Shown in pieces: positions 33,318 to 42,639 of a stretch of DNA of 64,000 nucleotides. The stretch is taken from contig NZ_RXOE01000003.1 of assembly GCF_003965815.1 (NCBI RefSeq), positions 248,001 to 312,000 of the forward strand. The letters run 5' to 3'. The notes under the pieces are model-generated. The model saw nothing but the letters and a program-made list of their open reading frames with translations, was not told the DNA's origin and did not search any database. The number at the start of each line of letters is the position of its first letter. Within the stretch, counting starts at the first letter, position 1. The DNA comes from Variovorax gossypii. GTDB taxonomy: Bacteria > Pseudomonadota > Gammaproteobacteria > Burkholderiales > Burkholderiaceae_C. The position numbers and the translations under genes are program-made.

Positions 33318-34312
33318 TCGTCATCCGCAAGCCCGGCGTGCTCGCGTCGGTGCAGGACCTGGGCCGCCACGGCCATCGCCAGCTAGGCATCTGCCCGGGC
33401 GGCGCGCTCGACGTGCTCGCGCTCACGCTGGCCAACCGGCTCGTGGGCAATGCGGACGGCGCCGCGGGGCTCGAACTCACGATGGGCGGCTGCGAGCTGC
33501 AGTTCGAGACCGACACGCGTATCGCGCTCGCCGGCGACGACTTCCAGGCCACCCTCGACGGCGTGCCGCTGTGGCCCTGCTGGAGCGTGCCGGTCGCGGC
33601 CGGCCAGACGCTCAGGCTCGCGGGCGCCAACGCGCCCGGCGTGAAGAAGGCCGGCGTGCGCAGCTGGCTGGCGGTGGCGGGCGGCGTAGAGGTGCCGGCG
33701 GTTCTCGGCTCGCGCAGCACCGACCTCAAGGCCGGCTTCGGCGGACACGAGGGGCGCGCGCTGCGCAAGGGCGACCGGCTGCCGACGGGCGCTTCGAGGC
33801 TCGACGCCGCGCAGCGGCAGCACCGCGCCTTCGGCGTCCGGGGCCCCGACTGGGGACCTGGCGAGGACGACTGCGCCATCTCCCTGCGCGTGCTGCCCGG
33901 CCCCGAGTTCGAACTGTTCACGCTGGCCGCGCGCGAGCAGCTCTGGGGCGAGCGCTGGCGCATCACGCCGCAAAGCAACCGCATGGGCAGCCGGCTTGAA
34001 GGCGCCGAGCTCAAGCGCAAGCGCAGCGGCGACATGCTCTCCTCGGGCGTGATCCCCGGCACGATCCAGGTGCCGCCCTCGGGCCAGCCGATCATCCTGA
34101 TGGGCGACTCCCAGACCACGGGCGGCTATCCGCGCATCGGCGTGGTCATCCGCGCCGATCTCTGGAAGCTCGCGCAGGCGCCGCTCAACGGCAGGCTGCG
34201 CCTCGTGCAGGTCGACCAGCCGCAGGCGCTGGATGCGTGGGCCGGCCAGCAGCGCTACCTGTCGCAGGTGGCGCAAGGGCTTGCTGCTGCGGGTTGGTCG
34301 CGCGCGGCATAG
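33314..34312 (+). CDS. pxpC: 5-oxoprolinase subunit C (biotin-dependent carboxyltransferase-like)
   Basis: 332 residues. Recognisable by [21 protein letters not shown] at the N-terminus, NRMGSRLEG in the middle and the near-invariant [14 protein letters not shown] close to the C-terminus. It works with PxpB. Translationally coupled to pxpB by ATGA. pxpA follows after 61 bases rich in CGCGA repeats. Confidence 0.93.
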   Translation: MIVIRKPGVLASVQDLGRHGHRQLGICPGGALDVLALTLANRLVGNADGAAGLELTMGGCELQFETDTRIALAGDDFQATLDGVPLWPCWSVPVAAGQTLRLAGANAPGVKKAGVRSWLAVAGGVEVPAVLGSRSTDLKAGFGGHEGRALRKGDRLPTGASRLDAAQRQHRAFGVRGPDWGPGEDDCAISLRVLPGPEFELFTLAAREQLWGERWRITPQSNRMGSRLEGAELKRKRSGDMLSSGVIPGTIQVPPSGQPIILMGDSQTTGGYPRIGVVIRADLWKLAQAPLNGRLRLVQVDQPQALDAWAGQQRYLSQVAQGLAAAGWSRAA

Positions 34313-34373
34313 ACTTTGCAGAAAACCGCGAGATAGTCGCGAGAGAACCGCGACAGCAAAAGGAAGCCCCGCC

Positions 34374-35114
34374 ATGCAAATCGACCTCAACGCAGACCTC
34401 GGCGAAGGCGCCGGCAACGACGAAGCCCTGCTCGCGCTGGTGAGCTCCGCCAACATCGCCTGCGGCTGGCACGCAGGCGACGCGAAGACCATGCAGCAGT
34501 GCGTGCGCTGGGCGTTGCGCAACGGCGTGGCCATCGGCGCGCATCCCAGCTTTCCCGACCGCGAGAACTTCGGCCGCAGCACCATGCACCTGCCGCCCGA
34601 GGAGATCGTGGCCAACGTGCTCTACCAGGTGGGCGCGCTGGCGGCCATCGTGAAGGCCGAGGGCGGCAAGCTCTCGCACGTGAAGGCGCACGGCCAGCTC
34701 TACAACCAGGCCGTGAAGGAGCCCGAACTCGCCGATGCGCTGTGCGAGGCGGTGCGCCGCTTCGATCCCTCGCTCAGGTTCTTCGGGCTCGCGGGCAGCA
34801 ACATGATCGACGCGGCCCGCCGCGCGGGCCTGGAGCCCGTGGAGGAAGTGTTCGCCGACCGCGGCTACATGCCCGACGGCAGCCTCGTGCCGCGCAGCCA
34901 GCCGGGCGCGCTGATCGAGAGCGAGGAGCAGTCGATCGCACAGACCCTCTCGCTGGTGCGCGACCGCCGCGTGACCGCCATCGACGGCAGCGTCGTGCCC
35001 GTCAACGCGCAGACCGTGTGCCTGCACGGCGACGGCGCCCATGCGCTGGCCTTCGCGCGCCGCATCCGCGAGCGGCTGCAGGCCGAGGGCATCGCCGTAC
35101 AGGCGATGGCCTGA
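34374..35114 (+). CDS. pxpA: 5-oxoprolinase subunit A (LamB/YcsF family)
   Basis: 246 residues. The LamB/YcsF marks are DLNADLGEG at the start, [26 protein letters not shown] and [11 protein letters not shown]. PxpA completes the three-part 5-oxoprolinase. The start at 34374 is the ATG directly before [11 protein letters not shown], following an AGGAAG. The pyroglutamyl peptidase gene follows within 33 bases. Confidence 0.94.
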   Translation: MQIDLNADLGEGAGNDEALLALVSSANIACGWHAGDAKTMQQCVRWALRNGVAIGAHPSFPDRENFGRSTMHLPPEEIVANVLYQVGALAAIVKAEGGKLSHVKAHGQLYNQAVKEPELADALCEAVRRFDPSLRFFGLAGSNMIDAARRAGLEPVEEVFADRGYMPDGSLVPRSQPGALIESEEQSIAQTLSLVRDRRVTAIDGSVVPVNAQTVCLHGDGAHALAFARRIRERLQAEGIAVQAMA

Positions 35115-35146
35115 CGGCTCGAACGCCTGAACGAGCAAGGCAGGCC

Positions 35147-35809
35147 GTGGCAGCCAAGCCCATCAAGGTCCTGCTCACCGGCTTCGAGCCCTTCGAGCAG
35201 GAGACGCTCAACCCCTCCTGGGACGCCGTGCGCGAGCTCGACGGCTGGAAGGTCGGCCGCGCGACGGTGCATGCGCGCCTGGTGCCTTGCGTCTTCGGCG
35301 ACGCCATCGATGCGCTGATGCGCGCGATGGACGAACTCCAGCCGCAGCTGGTGCTTTGCATCGGCCAGGCCGGCGGACGCGCCGAGTTCACGCCGGAGCG
35401 CATCGCCATCAACATCGACGATGCCCGTACTGCCGACAACAAGGGCCGGGAGCCCATCGACGTGCCGGTGGTGCCGGGCGCTCCCGCCGCGTACTTCTCG
35501 ACGCTGCCGATCAAGGCCATGGTGCGCGAGCTGCGCGCGGCAGGCATTCCGGCCTCGGTCTCGAACAGCGCGGGCACCTTCGTGTGCAACCACATCTTCT
35601 ACGGCCTCATGCACCGCATCGCGACGCATCCGGTGCCGGGGCTGCGCGGGGGCTTCATCCACATTCCCTACCTTCCGCAGCAGGCGGCGCGCTTTCCGGG
35701 CGCGCCGAGCATGTCGCTCGAAACGCTGGTCAAGGCATTGCGCGTCGCCGTGACCACCGCGCTCGCGGTGGAGCACGACATCGCCGAGACCGGCGGCCGG
35801 CTGCACTGA
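35147..35809 (+). CDS. pcp: Pyroglutamyl-peptidase I
   Basis: 220 residues from GTG 35147. This is a C15 cysteine peptidase with LLTGFEPF, the [14 protein letters not shown] segment with catalytic E84, C147 in [13 protein letters not shown] and H172 in GGFIHIP. It removes N-terminal pyroglutamate from peptides. Placed behind pxpBC-pxpA, it would feed free 5-oxoproline to the oxoprolinase, making a peptide-to-glutamate salvage set. Confidence 0.93.
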   Translation: MAAKPIKVLLTGFEPFEQETLNPSWDAVRELDGWKVGRATVHARLVPCVFGDAIDALMRAMDELQPQLVLCIGQAGGRAEFTPERIAINIDDARTADNKGREPIDVPVVPGAPAAYFSTLPIKAMVRELRAAGIPASVSNSAGTFVCNHIFYGLMHRIATHPVPGLRGGFIHIPYLPQQAARFPGAPSMSLETLVKALRVAVTTALAVEHDIAETGGRLH

Positions 35810-35831
35810 GCCGGCCGGGAGGCTTAAGGGC

Positions 35832-36542
35832 TCAGGCGGCCGGGAAGTGCTTCGCCAGCCAGCCGTTGAGCGCGGCGTTGACGAGCGCGGGCTTCTCCAT
35901 CGTCAGCATGTGGCCGCAATCGGGCACCCAGACGACCTGCGCCTGCGGCAGAAGCGCCGCCATCTCGGTCGTGCACTCGGGGGGCGCGAGCCGGTCCTCG
36001 TTGCCGCACACCAGCAGCACGGGCGCGCGTACCGATGCGAGGTGCAGGCGGGCGTCGGGCCGGCGCATCACCGCGCGGTTCTGGCTGATGAGCTGCCGGG
36101 CGCCCGCGCCGAGCACGATGTCGAGGTAGCGCTGCACCAGCACTTCGTCGGCTGCCTGCGCGGGGTGGAAGGCGAAGTAGACGTTCGGCTCGATGACCTC
36201 GCGCAGCTCGCCGCGCTCGAAGTACTCGATGGCGCCTTCGCGCAGCGTGAACATGTCGGGCGTCTCGGGCCGCGCGCTGGTGCCGAGCAGCGCGAGCCCG
36301 GCGATGCGTTCGGGGGCCTGGCGGGCCGCTTCCATGGCGACCATGCCGCCCATCGAGGCACCGCAGAGCACCAGCGGCCCCTCGTTGTCGCGCAGCACGG
36401 CTGCGGCCATGCCTTCGATGGTGTCGTTGTGCCGCTGGACGTCGCTCACGCGCGCGCCGAAGGCGGGGGGAAGGGCGGGCAGCTGGGCTTCCCAGATGCG
36501 CTCGTCGCAGGCGAGGCCGGGCAGCAGGATCAGATTGGGCAT
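35832..36542 (-). CDS. Alpha/beta hydrolase
   Basis: 236 residues. Catalytic triad visible: nucleophile S63 in GASMGGM, acid D in CGNEDRLAPP and base H in PDCGHMLTMEKP. The oxyanion region is LLPGLACDERIWEAQ. Fold and motifs resemble small-molecule esterases and lactonases; the substrate cannot be predicted. ATG 36542 is used; an in-frame GTG two codons upstream is possible. Confidence 0.88.
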   Translation of the reverse strand: MPNLILLPGLACDERIWEAQLPALPPAFGARVSDVQRHNDTIEGMAAAVLRDNEGPLVLCGASMGGMVAMEAARQAPERIAGLALLGTSARPETPDMFTLREGAIEYFERGELREVIEPNVYFAFHPAQAADEVLVQRYLDIVLGAGARQLISQNRAVMRRPDARLHLASVRAPVLLVCGNEDRLAPPECTTEMAALLPQAQVVWVPDCGHMLTMEKPALVNAALNGWLAKHFPAA

Positions 36543-36668
36543 GGTCACGGATTCTGCGCGATTGCCGCAGCGAGCGCAGCGGCATAGGTCGCGGCATAGG
36601 CCTCATGGCCAGCAGCCATCGGAGGCCGGCCTCGACATACTCCAAGTCACATGTCCGGGAACCCCGCA

Positions 36669-37313
36669 ATGAATCTGGTCGAACGCGTCCAAGCCATCCT
36701 GCTCAAGCCCAAGGCCACCTGGCCCGAGATCGACTCGGAGCCGGCCGACGCCGCATCGCTCTACAAGAACTACGTGATGATCCTCGCGCTGATCCCGGCG
36801 GTGGCCAGCTTCATCGGCCTGTCGCTCATCGGCATCGGCGCCTTCGGCGTGAGCTTCCGCGTGCCGCTGGCCTCGGGGCTCGCGAACATGATCGTGGGCT
36901 ACGTGCTGTCGCTGGTGATGGTGTTCGTGCTCGCGCTCATCATCGACGCGATGGCGCCCACCTTCGAAGGCACCAAGAGCCAGATCGGTGCGCTCAAGCT
37001 CTCGGCCTATGCGAGCACTGCGGCCTTCGTGGGCGGCGTCTTCAGCCTGCTGCCCTCGCTGTCGGTCCTCGGCGCGCTGGCGGCGCTCTACGGCGTCTAC
37101 CTGCTCTACACCGGCCTGCCGGTGCTCATGAAGTGCCCGCCCGACAAGGCCGTGGCGTACACCGCCGTTGTGGTGGTCTGCGCCATCGTCGGCGGCGTGG
37201 TGATCGCCTGGGTGCTGGCGCTGCTCACGCCGTCGCCGATGCGACTGGGCGCGGTGTCCGCGGCCGAAGCGGTGGTGGCGGTCGTGCAACAGGGTGCGAG
37301 CGTGAAAACCTGA
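36669..37313 (+). CDS. YIP1 family membrane protein
   Basis: 214 residues, five predicted helices. The N-terminal NLVERVQAILLKPKATWPEIDSEP and the DAMAPTFEGTKSQIGALKLSAYAS segment fit the bacterial Yip1 domain, whose function is unknown. The start at 36669 (MNLVERV) matches homologues; ATG 36651 is an alternative. It is divergent from the hydrolase gene and followed by a phosphatase 31 bases on. Confidence 0.83.
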   Translation: MNLVERVQAILLKPKATWPEIDSEPADAASLYKNYVMILALIPAVASFIGLSLIGIGAFGVSFRVPLASGLANMIVGYVLSLVMVFVLALIIDAMAPTFEGTKSQIGALKLSAYASTAAFVGGVFSLLPSLSVLGALAALYGVYLLYTGLPVLMKCPPDKAVAYTAVVVVCAIVGGVVIAWVLALLTPSPMRLGAVSAAEAVVAVVQQGASVKT

Positions 37314-37344
37314 GCGTCACTCGCAGGGTGGAAAATGGGCGGCA

Positions 37345-38043
37345 ATGCCAACGCCCAAGCCCGAAACCACCACCGACCTGATCCTCATCCGCCACGGCGA
37401 GACCGCCTGGAACCGCGAGCTCCGCTTCCAGGGGCACGCCGACGTTCCGCTCAACGACATCGGCCACGAGCAGGCCCGCCGCCTCGGCCTGAGGCTGGCC
37501 AGCGAGACGGCGGTGCAGCACGTCATCAGCAGCGACCTCATGCGCGCGCAGCAGACGGCGGCGCCCGGGGCGCAGCAGCTGTCGCTGCCGGTGGTCACCT
37601 CGGCGGCGCTGCGCGAGCAGTTCTTCGGCGTGGTCGAGGGCATGCGCTCCGAGGAGATCCAGAGCCTGCATCCGCGTGCCTGGGAGGAATGGCTGGAGTT
37701 CCGCGAGGACCACGCCATGCCAGAGGGCGAGACGGCGCGCGAGTTCCACACGCGCATCGTCGCGGCGCTGGGCGGCATCGCGGCCGCGCACAAGGGGCAG
37801 CACCTGATCGTCGTCACCCACGGCGGCGTGCTCGACATGGTGTGGCGCACCGCCAGGGGGCTCAGCCTGAGCGGGCCGCGCCGCAGCGAGATTCCCAACG
37901 CGGGCTTCAATCGCATCCGCATCGCCGATCCGCAGCGGCCCGACGACATCGAGATCGTCGAGTGGGCCGACACCCGGCACCTGGCCGACCTGCCGCCGCA
38001 GCCGACCTACGACCAGACGCGGCACCTGAAGAACAAGGGCTGA
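37345..38043 (+). CDS. Histidine phosphatase family protein (phosphoglycerate mutase-like)
   Basis: 232 residues. Catalytic LIRHGETAWN (RHG at 16-18), ISSDLMRAQQTA, the acidic EQFFGVVEGMRSEEI and second histidine VTHGGVLDMVWR define the branch-1 histidine phosphatases. Such cobC/gpmB-like enzymes act on varied small phosphate esters, so the substrate is open. It is convergent with the D-aminoacylase-like gene. Confidence 0.9.
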   Translation: MPTPKPETTTDLILIRHGETAWNRELRFQGHADVPLNDIGHEQARRLGLRLASETAVQHVISSDLMRAQQTAAPGAQQLSLPVVTSAALREQFFGVVEGMRSEEIQSLHPRAWEEWLEFREDHAMPEGETAREFHTRIVAALGGIAAAHKGQHLIVVTHGGVLDMVWRTARGLSLSGPRRSEIPNAGFNRIRIADPQRPDDIEIVEWADTRHLADLPPQPTYDQTRHLKNKG

Positions 38044-38050
38044 GGCTGCC

Positions 38051-39655
38051 TCAGCCGGCCGAGCCGCAGCTCCCCGGCTTCGGCGTGCGCAGCAGCGGCT
38101 GGCCGGCGCCCACGCCCGTGGGCTTGCCGCCGTCCACCGCGAGCTGTCCGTTCACCAGCACCGTGGTCACGCCTTCCGACAGCAACGTCGGCTGCGTGTA
38201 GGTGGCCTTCGCCGCATAGCGCGCCGGATCGAACACCACCACGTCCGCGTAGTAACCCGGACGCAGGTGGCCGCGCTGCTTCAGCCCCAGCGTGTCGGCC
38301 GTGAGCGACGAACTGCCGCGGATGAACTGCGCCAGCGAGATCGTGTGCTCCTTCACCACGTACTGGTCGTACTTGCGCGCGAAGGTGCCGTAGGCGCGCG
38401 GATGGCCCAGCGAGGAGTCGGACGAGGTCATGACCCATGGCCGCTTCATGAAGGCGCGCACGTCGTCGTCGCTCTGGTTGAAGGAGGCGATCATCAGGTC
38501 GCCGTCGCGCAGCACGGCGATGGCTGCGTCCACCGGATCGGCGTTCGACGCCTTGGCCACGTCGGCCAGCGTCTTGCCCACGTACTTCGTGCTGCCGGCC
38601 GAGAACAGAATGGTCTCGGGGCCGCCGCGCAGCCGCAGGTTCTCGCGCATGTCCTTGCGCAGGCGCTCCTGCTGCGAGGCGTCGTCGAAGCGCTGCAGCG
38701 TCGCCGCGCGGCCGCCTTCGTTGGCCCAGGGCGGCAGCAGCGCGGCCGAGAAGCGGGTGCTCGACGCAGTCCACGGATAGTGGTCGGCCGTGATGTCCAG
38801 GCCGCCCGCGCGTTCCTTCTCTATGCGCTTGATGATGTCGCCGCTCTGGCCCTGCACGTCGACGCCCAGCGCCTTGATGTGCGCCACGTGCACCGGCAGC
38901 TTCGCCTCGTGGCCGATGCGGATCACCTCGTCGATGGAGCCCTTGAGGCCGATGTTGTACATGGACTCGTCGCGGATGTGGCTGTCGTAGAGGCCGCCAT
39001 GCCGCGCCGCCACCTTCGCGAGCTCGATGACCTCCTCGGTCTTCGAGAAGTTCTGCGGCGTGTAGAAGAGGCCCGTCGACAGGCCCAGCGCGCCTTCGCA
39101 CATGCCCTGGCTCACGCGCTTCTTCATCGCCTCGAGCTGTTCGGGCGTCGGCGCCCGGTTGGCCTCGCCCAGCTCGCTCATGCGCACCGGGCCGAAGCCC
39201 ACGTACATGGCGACGTTGGTGCCCACCGGCGCGGCGCGCAGCTTCTGCGCCTGCGCCGCGATGTCGAATCCGCCGAAGCCGTCGTTGCCGATCACCGCGG
39301 TGGTCACTCCCTGCGTGATGAACGGAATGTTCAGGCGCTTCTTCGGGTCGCTGGAGTGCAGGTCGGCATCCGCATGCGTGTGCGCGTCGATGAAGCCCGG
39401 CGCCACCACCATGCCCGTGGCGTCGATCACGCGCTTCGCGGTGAACTGCGTCGGCGCAGCCTTGCCGGCGAACACGATGCGATCGCCTGCGATGCCAACG
39501 TCGCCCACCACCGGCGTGTCGGAGTCGCCGGTGTAGACGGTGCCGCCGCGCAGCAGCAGGTCGAGCGCGACGGGGGCTTCGTTGGCGGCATGCAGGTTGA
39601 CGGAGAAGGGCGCGAGGGTCGAGAGAACCGCCAGCGTGACGAGGGACTTGCGCAT
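38051..39655 (-). CDS. Exported D-aminoacylase/N-acyl-D-amino acid deacylase family amidohydrolase
   Basis: 534 residues with a signal peptide (about 1-23, ending NLHA). Metal-binding DAHTHAD follows PGFI, and the middle has ADHYPWTAS and the HIKALG strand. The C-terminal composite sheet includes MTSSDSSLGHPRAYGTF, a region conserved in D-aminoacylases. Members cleave N-acyl-D-amino acids or related amides. Export to the periplasm suggests use of external or cell-wall-derived compounds. The start at 39655 gives a complete signal peptide; it stands alone. Confidence 0.88.
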   Translation of the reverse strand: MRKSLVTLAVLSTLAPFSVNLHAANEAPVALDLLLRGGTVYTGDSDTPVVGDVGIAGDRIVFAGKAAPTQFTAKRVIDATGMVVAPGFIDAHTHADADLHSSDPKKRLNIPFITQGVTTAVIGNDGFGGFDIAAQAQKLRAAPVGTNVAMYVGFGPVRMSELGEANRAPTPEQLEAMKKRVSQGMCEGALGLSTGLFYTPQNFSKTEEVIELAKVAARHGGLYDSHIRDESMYNIGLKGSIDEVIRIGHEAKLPVHVAHIKALGVDVQGQSGDIIKRIEKERAGGLDITADHYPWTASSTRFSAALLPPWANEGGRAATLQRFDDASQQERLRKDMRENLRLRGGPETILFSAGSTKYVGKTLADVAKASNADPVDAAIAVLRDGDLMIASFNQSDDDVRAFMKRPWVMTSSDSSLGHPRAYGTFARKYDQYVVKEHTISLAQFIRGSSSLTADTLGLKQRGHLRPGYYADVVVFDPARYAAKATYTQPTLLSEGVTTVLVNGQLAVDGGKPTGVGAGQPLLRTPKPGSCGSAG

Positions 39656-39782
39656 GGGATGGTTGGCCCGCGAAGGCTTCTTGTTGAAGGAGTGCGGCCA
39701 GTTTAGGAGCCGTCTCCGCGCCCTCGCCAATTCCTTTTGCACCATGCCCCATGACCTGAAGGCATGGGCTGCCGGGCCGTGC

Positions 39783-41159
39783 TCAGCCCTGTGTCGTGAG
39801 CTGCCCGAGGCCCAGCCGCCGGTACACCGCCGCCGTCTGCCGGCGCAGCCGCAGCGACTCGGGCTGGCCGTTGAGCTGCTGCTGCAGGATGCCTTGCGCG
39901 GCGGCCAGCGAGGCTTCGGTGCCGCTGCGCACCAGCGCATCGAGGTACACCTGCTCGAACAGGTCGCGCTGCGCATGGCTGCCGCCGATCTCGATCATGC
40001 GCGGCAGGGCCGTGCCCAGGCCCTCGATGGCCGCAGCGAGGTCGCCGCGCGCATGCGCCACCAGCCCGTGCGCGGCCGGCACGCACACGCGTTGCCATGC
40101 CGCGCGGGTCGAGGCAGGTGCATCCGGCGCGAAGGCCACGATGTTGCGCAGCAAGGCATCGGCCTCCGGGCGGCCGGCGCGCGCGAGGCCGTAGAGGTAT
40201 TGCAGGTCGAGAAAGGGCAGCACATGGTCGGCCTGGCGCTGCCGCAGGTAGCCCGCCACGTCGCTCCAGCGATCGCCCACGTCGATGCCCGCGAGCTCCA
40301 GCCGTGCGAGCAGCGAGACCGCGCCGATCTGGTCCTGCGAGTAGTCCTTCACCACGCCCCACGCATGCTCGTCGTACACCGCGAGCGCCTCGGCATCGCG
40401 GCCCATGTCGATGAGGAACAGCGCCACGTGCCACCAGTTGTGCGTGACCATGAAGGAGTTGAGCCCGGTCCAGGTGTCGCTCACGCTTTCCATGAACGCC
40501 AGCCCCTCGGCGAGCCGGCCCTCGGTGAGCATGACGTGCGCCAGCGCGTGATGGGCCCACGGCTCCTTGCGGCACATGGCGATGGCGCGGCGCGCGCTCG
40601 CCTCGGCCTCGCGCATCAGGTGGCACTGCTCGTAGCCGAAGGCCGCCATGCCGTGCACGTAGGGCACGTCGGCCGCATGCGGCAGCACCGCCAGCGCGAG
40701 CCGCAGCATGCCGGGGCAATCGCCGGTGTTGAAGCAGTGGTATTGGCCGAGCTTGACCGAGACCAGGTCTCGCGGATGCTCCAGGGCCTGCTCGGTGTGC
40801 AGCGCGATGGCGCGTGCGATGTCGCCGTCGGCCCAGGCTTCGATGGCTGCGATGTAGCGCTGCACGCGCGGCGTCGCGCGTGCAGCGCCGGCACGGGCCT
40901 TCGCGAGGAACGGCCGCGCATTGGCCGCGGCCTCGCGCGACTCGGCGAACAGGTGCAGCGTGGCGCAGTAGGCCTGCACGATGGGACTCGCGTCGGCGTC
41001 CGCCAGCGCGATCAGGTTGACGGCGCGGGCTTCGCTGGAGATGAAGCCCATGACGAAGTCGTCGACCAGCGGCAGGCTGGCGGCATCGTCGAGGGTGAGC
41101 GGGTTGCCGAGGCTGTCGGCGAAGGGCGGGGCGCTGTTCGTGGGGGTTCCGGAGGGCAT
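39783..41159 (-). CDS. Tetratricopeptide repeat protein
   Basis: 458 residues, nearly all helical. Repeated 34-residue-like units are visible from about residue 60 (for example PHAADVPYVHGMAAFGYEQCHLMREAEASARRAIA, next EPWAHHALAHVMLTEGRLAEGLAFM). It resembles the StaR-like TPR group. There is no signal peptide or catalytic motif. TPR proteins mediate protein contacts, but no partner is suggested by neighbours. Confidence 0.85.
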   Translation of the reverse strand: MPSGTPTNSAPPFADSLGNPLTLDDAASLPLVDDFVMGFISSEARAVNLIALADADASPIVQAYCATLHLFAESREAAANARPFLAKARAGAARATPRVQRYIAAIEAWADGDIARAIALHTEQALEHPRDLVSVKLGQYHCFNTGDCPGMLRLALAVLPHAADVPYVHGMAAFGYEQCHLMREAEASARRAIAMCRKEPWAHHALAHVMLTEGRLAEGLAFMESVSDTWTGLNSFMVTHNWWHVALFLIDMGRDAEALAVYDEHAWGVVKDYSQDQIGAVSLLARLELAGIDVGDRWSDVAGYLRQRQADHVLPFLDLQYLYGLARAGRPEADALLRNIVAFAPDAPASTRAAWQRVCVPAAHGLVAHARGDLAAAIEGLGTALPRMIEIGGSHAQRDLFEQVYLDALVRSGTEASLAAAQGILQQQLNGQPESLRLRRQTAAVYRRLGLGQLTTQG

Positions 41160-41223
41160 GGCGGCATGGTGCCATGCCCCCGGCGATGCTTCAACGTCGT
41201 GCGACGATGTTCGACGACGCGGC

Positions 41224-41622
41224 TCAGACGCCGGCCTGCTGGTGGCGGTACTCCTGCGTCCTGCCGCCGTAGCCGTAGGCCGCGCCGCGCGCGTCGATCA
41301 CGTGGATGTACGACACCTCGTGCAGGTCCGGCCGGATCTTCGCCATGGCCGCGTGCACCTCGCGCAGGTAGCGCGCCTTCTCGGCCTTGGTGTTGGTCTC
41401 GTCGGTGATGCTGATGTCGAGGTGGAAGGCCGACTTGCCCAGCGAGGCCAGCGACTGCCCGCCGATGAACCAGGCGTCGGCGGCGATGTACTGCACGGTG
41501 ATGGCGATGACCGGCAGCTGCTTGCCGAGCACGCTCTGCGTGAGCTCGGCAACGACGTCGACGGTCTTGCGGGTGAGGTCGGCGTTGGGTTGGCCGGAGA
41601 GGTGGACGACGATGTGGGGCAT
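41224..41622 (-). CDS. Tautomerase family protein
   Basis: 132 residues. MPHIVVHLSGQPN supplies the catalytic amino-terminal proline after Met removal, and SVLGKQLPVIAITVQYI is the second strand-turn of the fold. The protein is longer than 4-oxalocrotonate tautomerase and contains two beta-alpha-beta units. The substrate is unknown. It is divergent from a LysR regulator gene whose operator-like sites lie between them. Confidence 0.86.
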   Translation of the reverse strand: MPHIVVHLSGQPNADLTRKTVDVVAELTQSVLGKQLPVIAITVQYIAADAWFIGGQSLASLGKSAFHLDISITDETNTKAEKARYLREVHAAMAKIRPDLHEVSYIHVIDARGAAYGYGGRTQEYRHQQAGV

Positions 41623-41670
41623 GGTGGACTCCTTGGATTAACGGGTTGTCGATGGGGTGATTGTGGGAGT

Positions 41671-41723
41671 CCGATGGCCATCGGAAAAGCGGGAAGATAT
41701 GATGCATTCCATCGGAATAACGG
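41671..41723. promoter_or_regulatory. Tandem LysR operator-like sites
   Basis: Two related sites lie 31 bases apart: a perfect palindrome CCGATGGCCATCGG (41671-41684) and ATTCC-ATC-GGAAT (41706-41718). Both contain CCATCGGAA followed by ACGG or GCGG. A -10-like TATGAT lies at 41698-41703 between them. The spacing of about three helical turns fits LysR tetramer binding on one DNA face. Confidence 0.55.
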
Positions 41724-41737
41724 ATGGATGAAGAGCC

Positions 41738-42598
41738 ATGCAGGGATTCGATCTCGAGCAGTTGCGCACCCTGGCCGCCGTCGTCGACGCCGGCAGTCTC
41801 ACTGCGGCGGCGCCGCGCGTCTTTCTTTCCCAGTCGTCGGTGAGCGAGCAGATCCGCAAGCTGGAAGAGCGCGCGGGGCAGTCGCTGCTCACGCGAAGCA
41901 AGGCCGGCGTTGCGCCCACCGAGGCGGGCGTGCGGCTGCTGGGCTATGCGCGGCGCATCCTGGCGCTGAGCGACGAGGCCTTTCGCGACCTGCACGGCGA
42001 AACGCTCCAGGGCGAGCTGCGGCTGGCCGTCACCGACTATTTCCGGCCCGGCGACCTGACCCGGCTGCTCGGGCGGCTGGGCGAGAGCTATCCGCAGGTG
42101 CGGCTGCACGTCGCCATCCTGAAGAGCGACGAGTTGCGCGCCGCCTATGCGCGCGGCGACTTCGACGTGGCGGTGGGAATGAACATCGCCGGTGTTTCCG
42201 CCGCGCAGCCCCGGGCGTCGGTGATCCGGCGCGAGTCGCTGGTGTGGCTGGGTGCGGCGGGCATGCGGCTGGTGCGCGGCGAGCCGGTGCGCCTGCTGGT
42301 GCTGCCCGACACCTGTTCGCTGCACCAGTTCACGGTGGCGCTGCTGAGGCGCAGGCATGTGCCCTATACGCTGGCGCACGTGGCGTCTGGCGTGGCGGGG
42401 CTGCAGTCGGCGCTGGCGGCGGGGCTGGGCGTGGCCTGCCTCAACGAATCGGCGATCAGCGAGGGGGTGACGCGGCTCGCCACGCCCCACGGGTTGCCGG
42501 CGCTGCCGCGCGTGGCCTTCGAGTTTCTGCCCGGCCGCCGGGGCGAAACCGCGTTCGTGACCCGTGCCCGGGAACTGCTGGCCACCCATCTGGTGTGA
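41738..42598 (+). CDS. LysR family transcriptional regulator
   Basis: 286 residues. Helix-turn-helix at about 5-62 (DLEQLRTLAAVVDAGSLTAAAPRVFLSQSSVSEQIRKLEE), then the two-lobed effector domain. It is divergent from the tautomerase gene and presumably controls it and itself; the effector is unknown. Confidence 0.93.
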   Translation: MQGFDLEQLRTLAAVVDAGSLTAAAPRVFLSQSSVSEQIRKLEERAGQSLLTRSKAGVAPTEAGVRLLGYARRILALSDEAFRDLHGETLQGELRLAVTDYFRPGDLTRLLGRLGESYPQVRLHVAILKSDELRAAYARGDFDVAVGMNIAGVSAAQPRASVIRRESLVWLGAAGMRLVRGEPVRLLVLPDTCSLHQFTVALLRRRHVPYTLAHVASGVAGLQSALAAGLGVACLNESAISEGVTRLATPHGLPALPRVAFEFLPGRRGETAFVTRARELLATHLV

Positions 42599-42639
42599 GC
42601 CGGGCGCCAGGGTGGCGCGGGATTTGCGTCAAGAGAGCC

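Noticed and set aside
34313..34373. Repeated CGCGA units before pxpA
   Set aside because: Short and irregular; no symmetry or spacing that would support an operator or structured leader.
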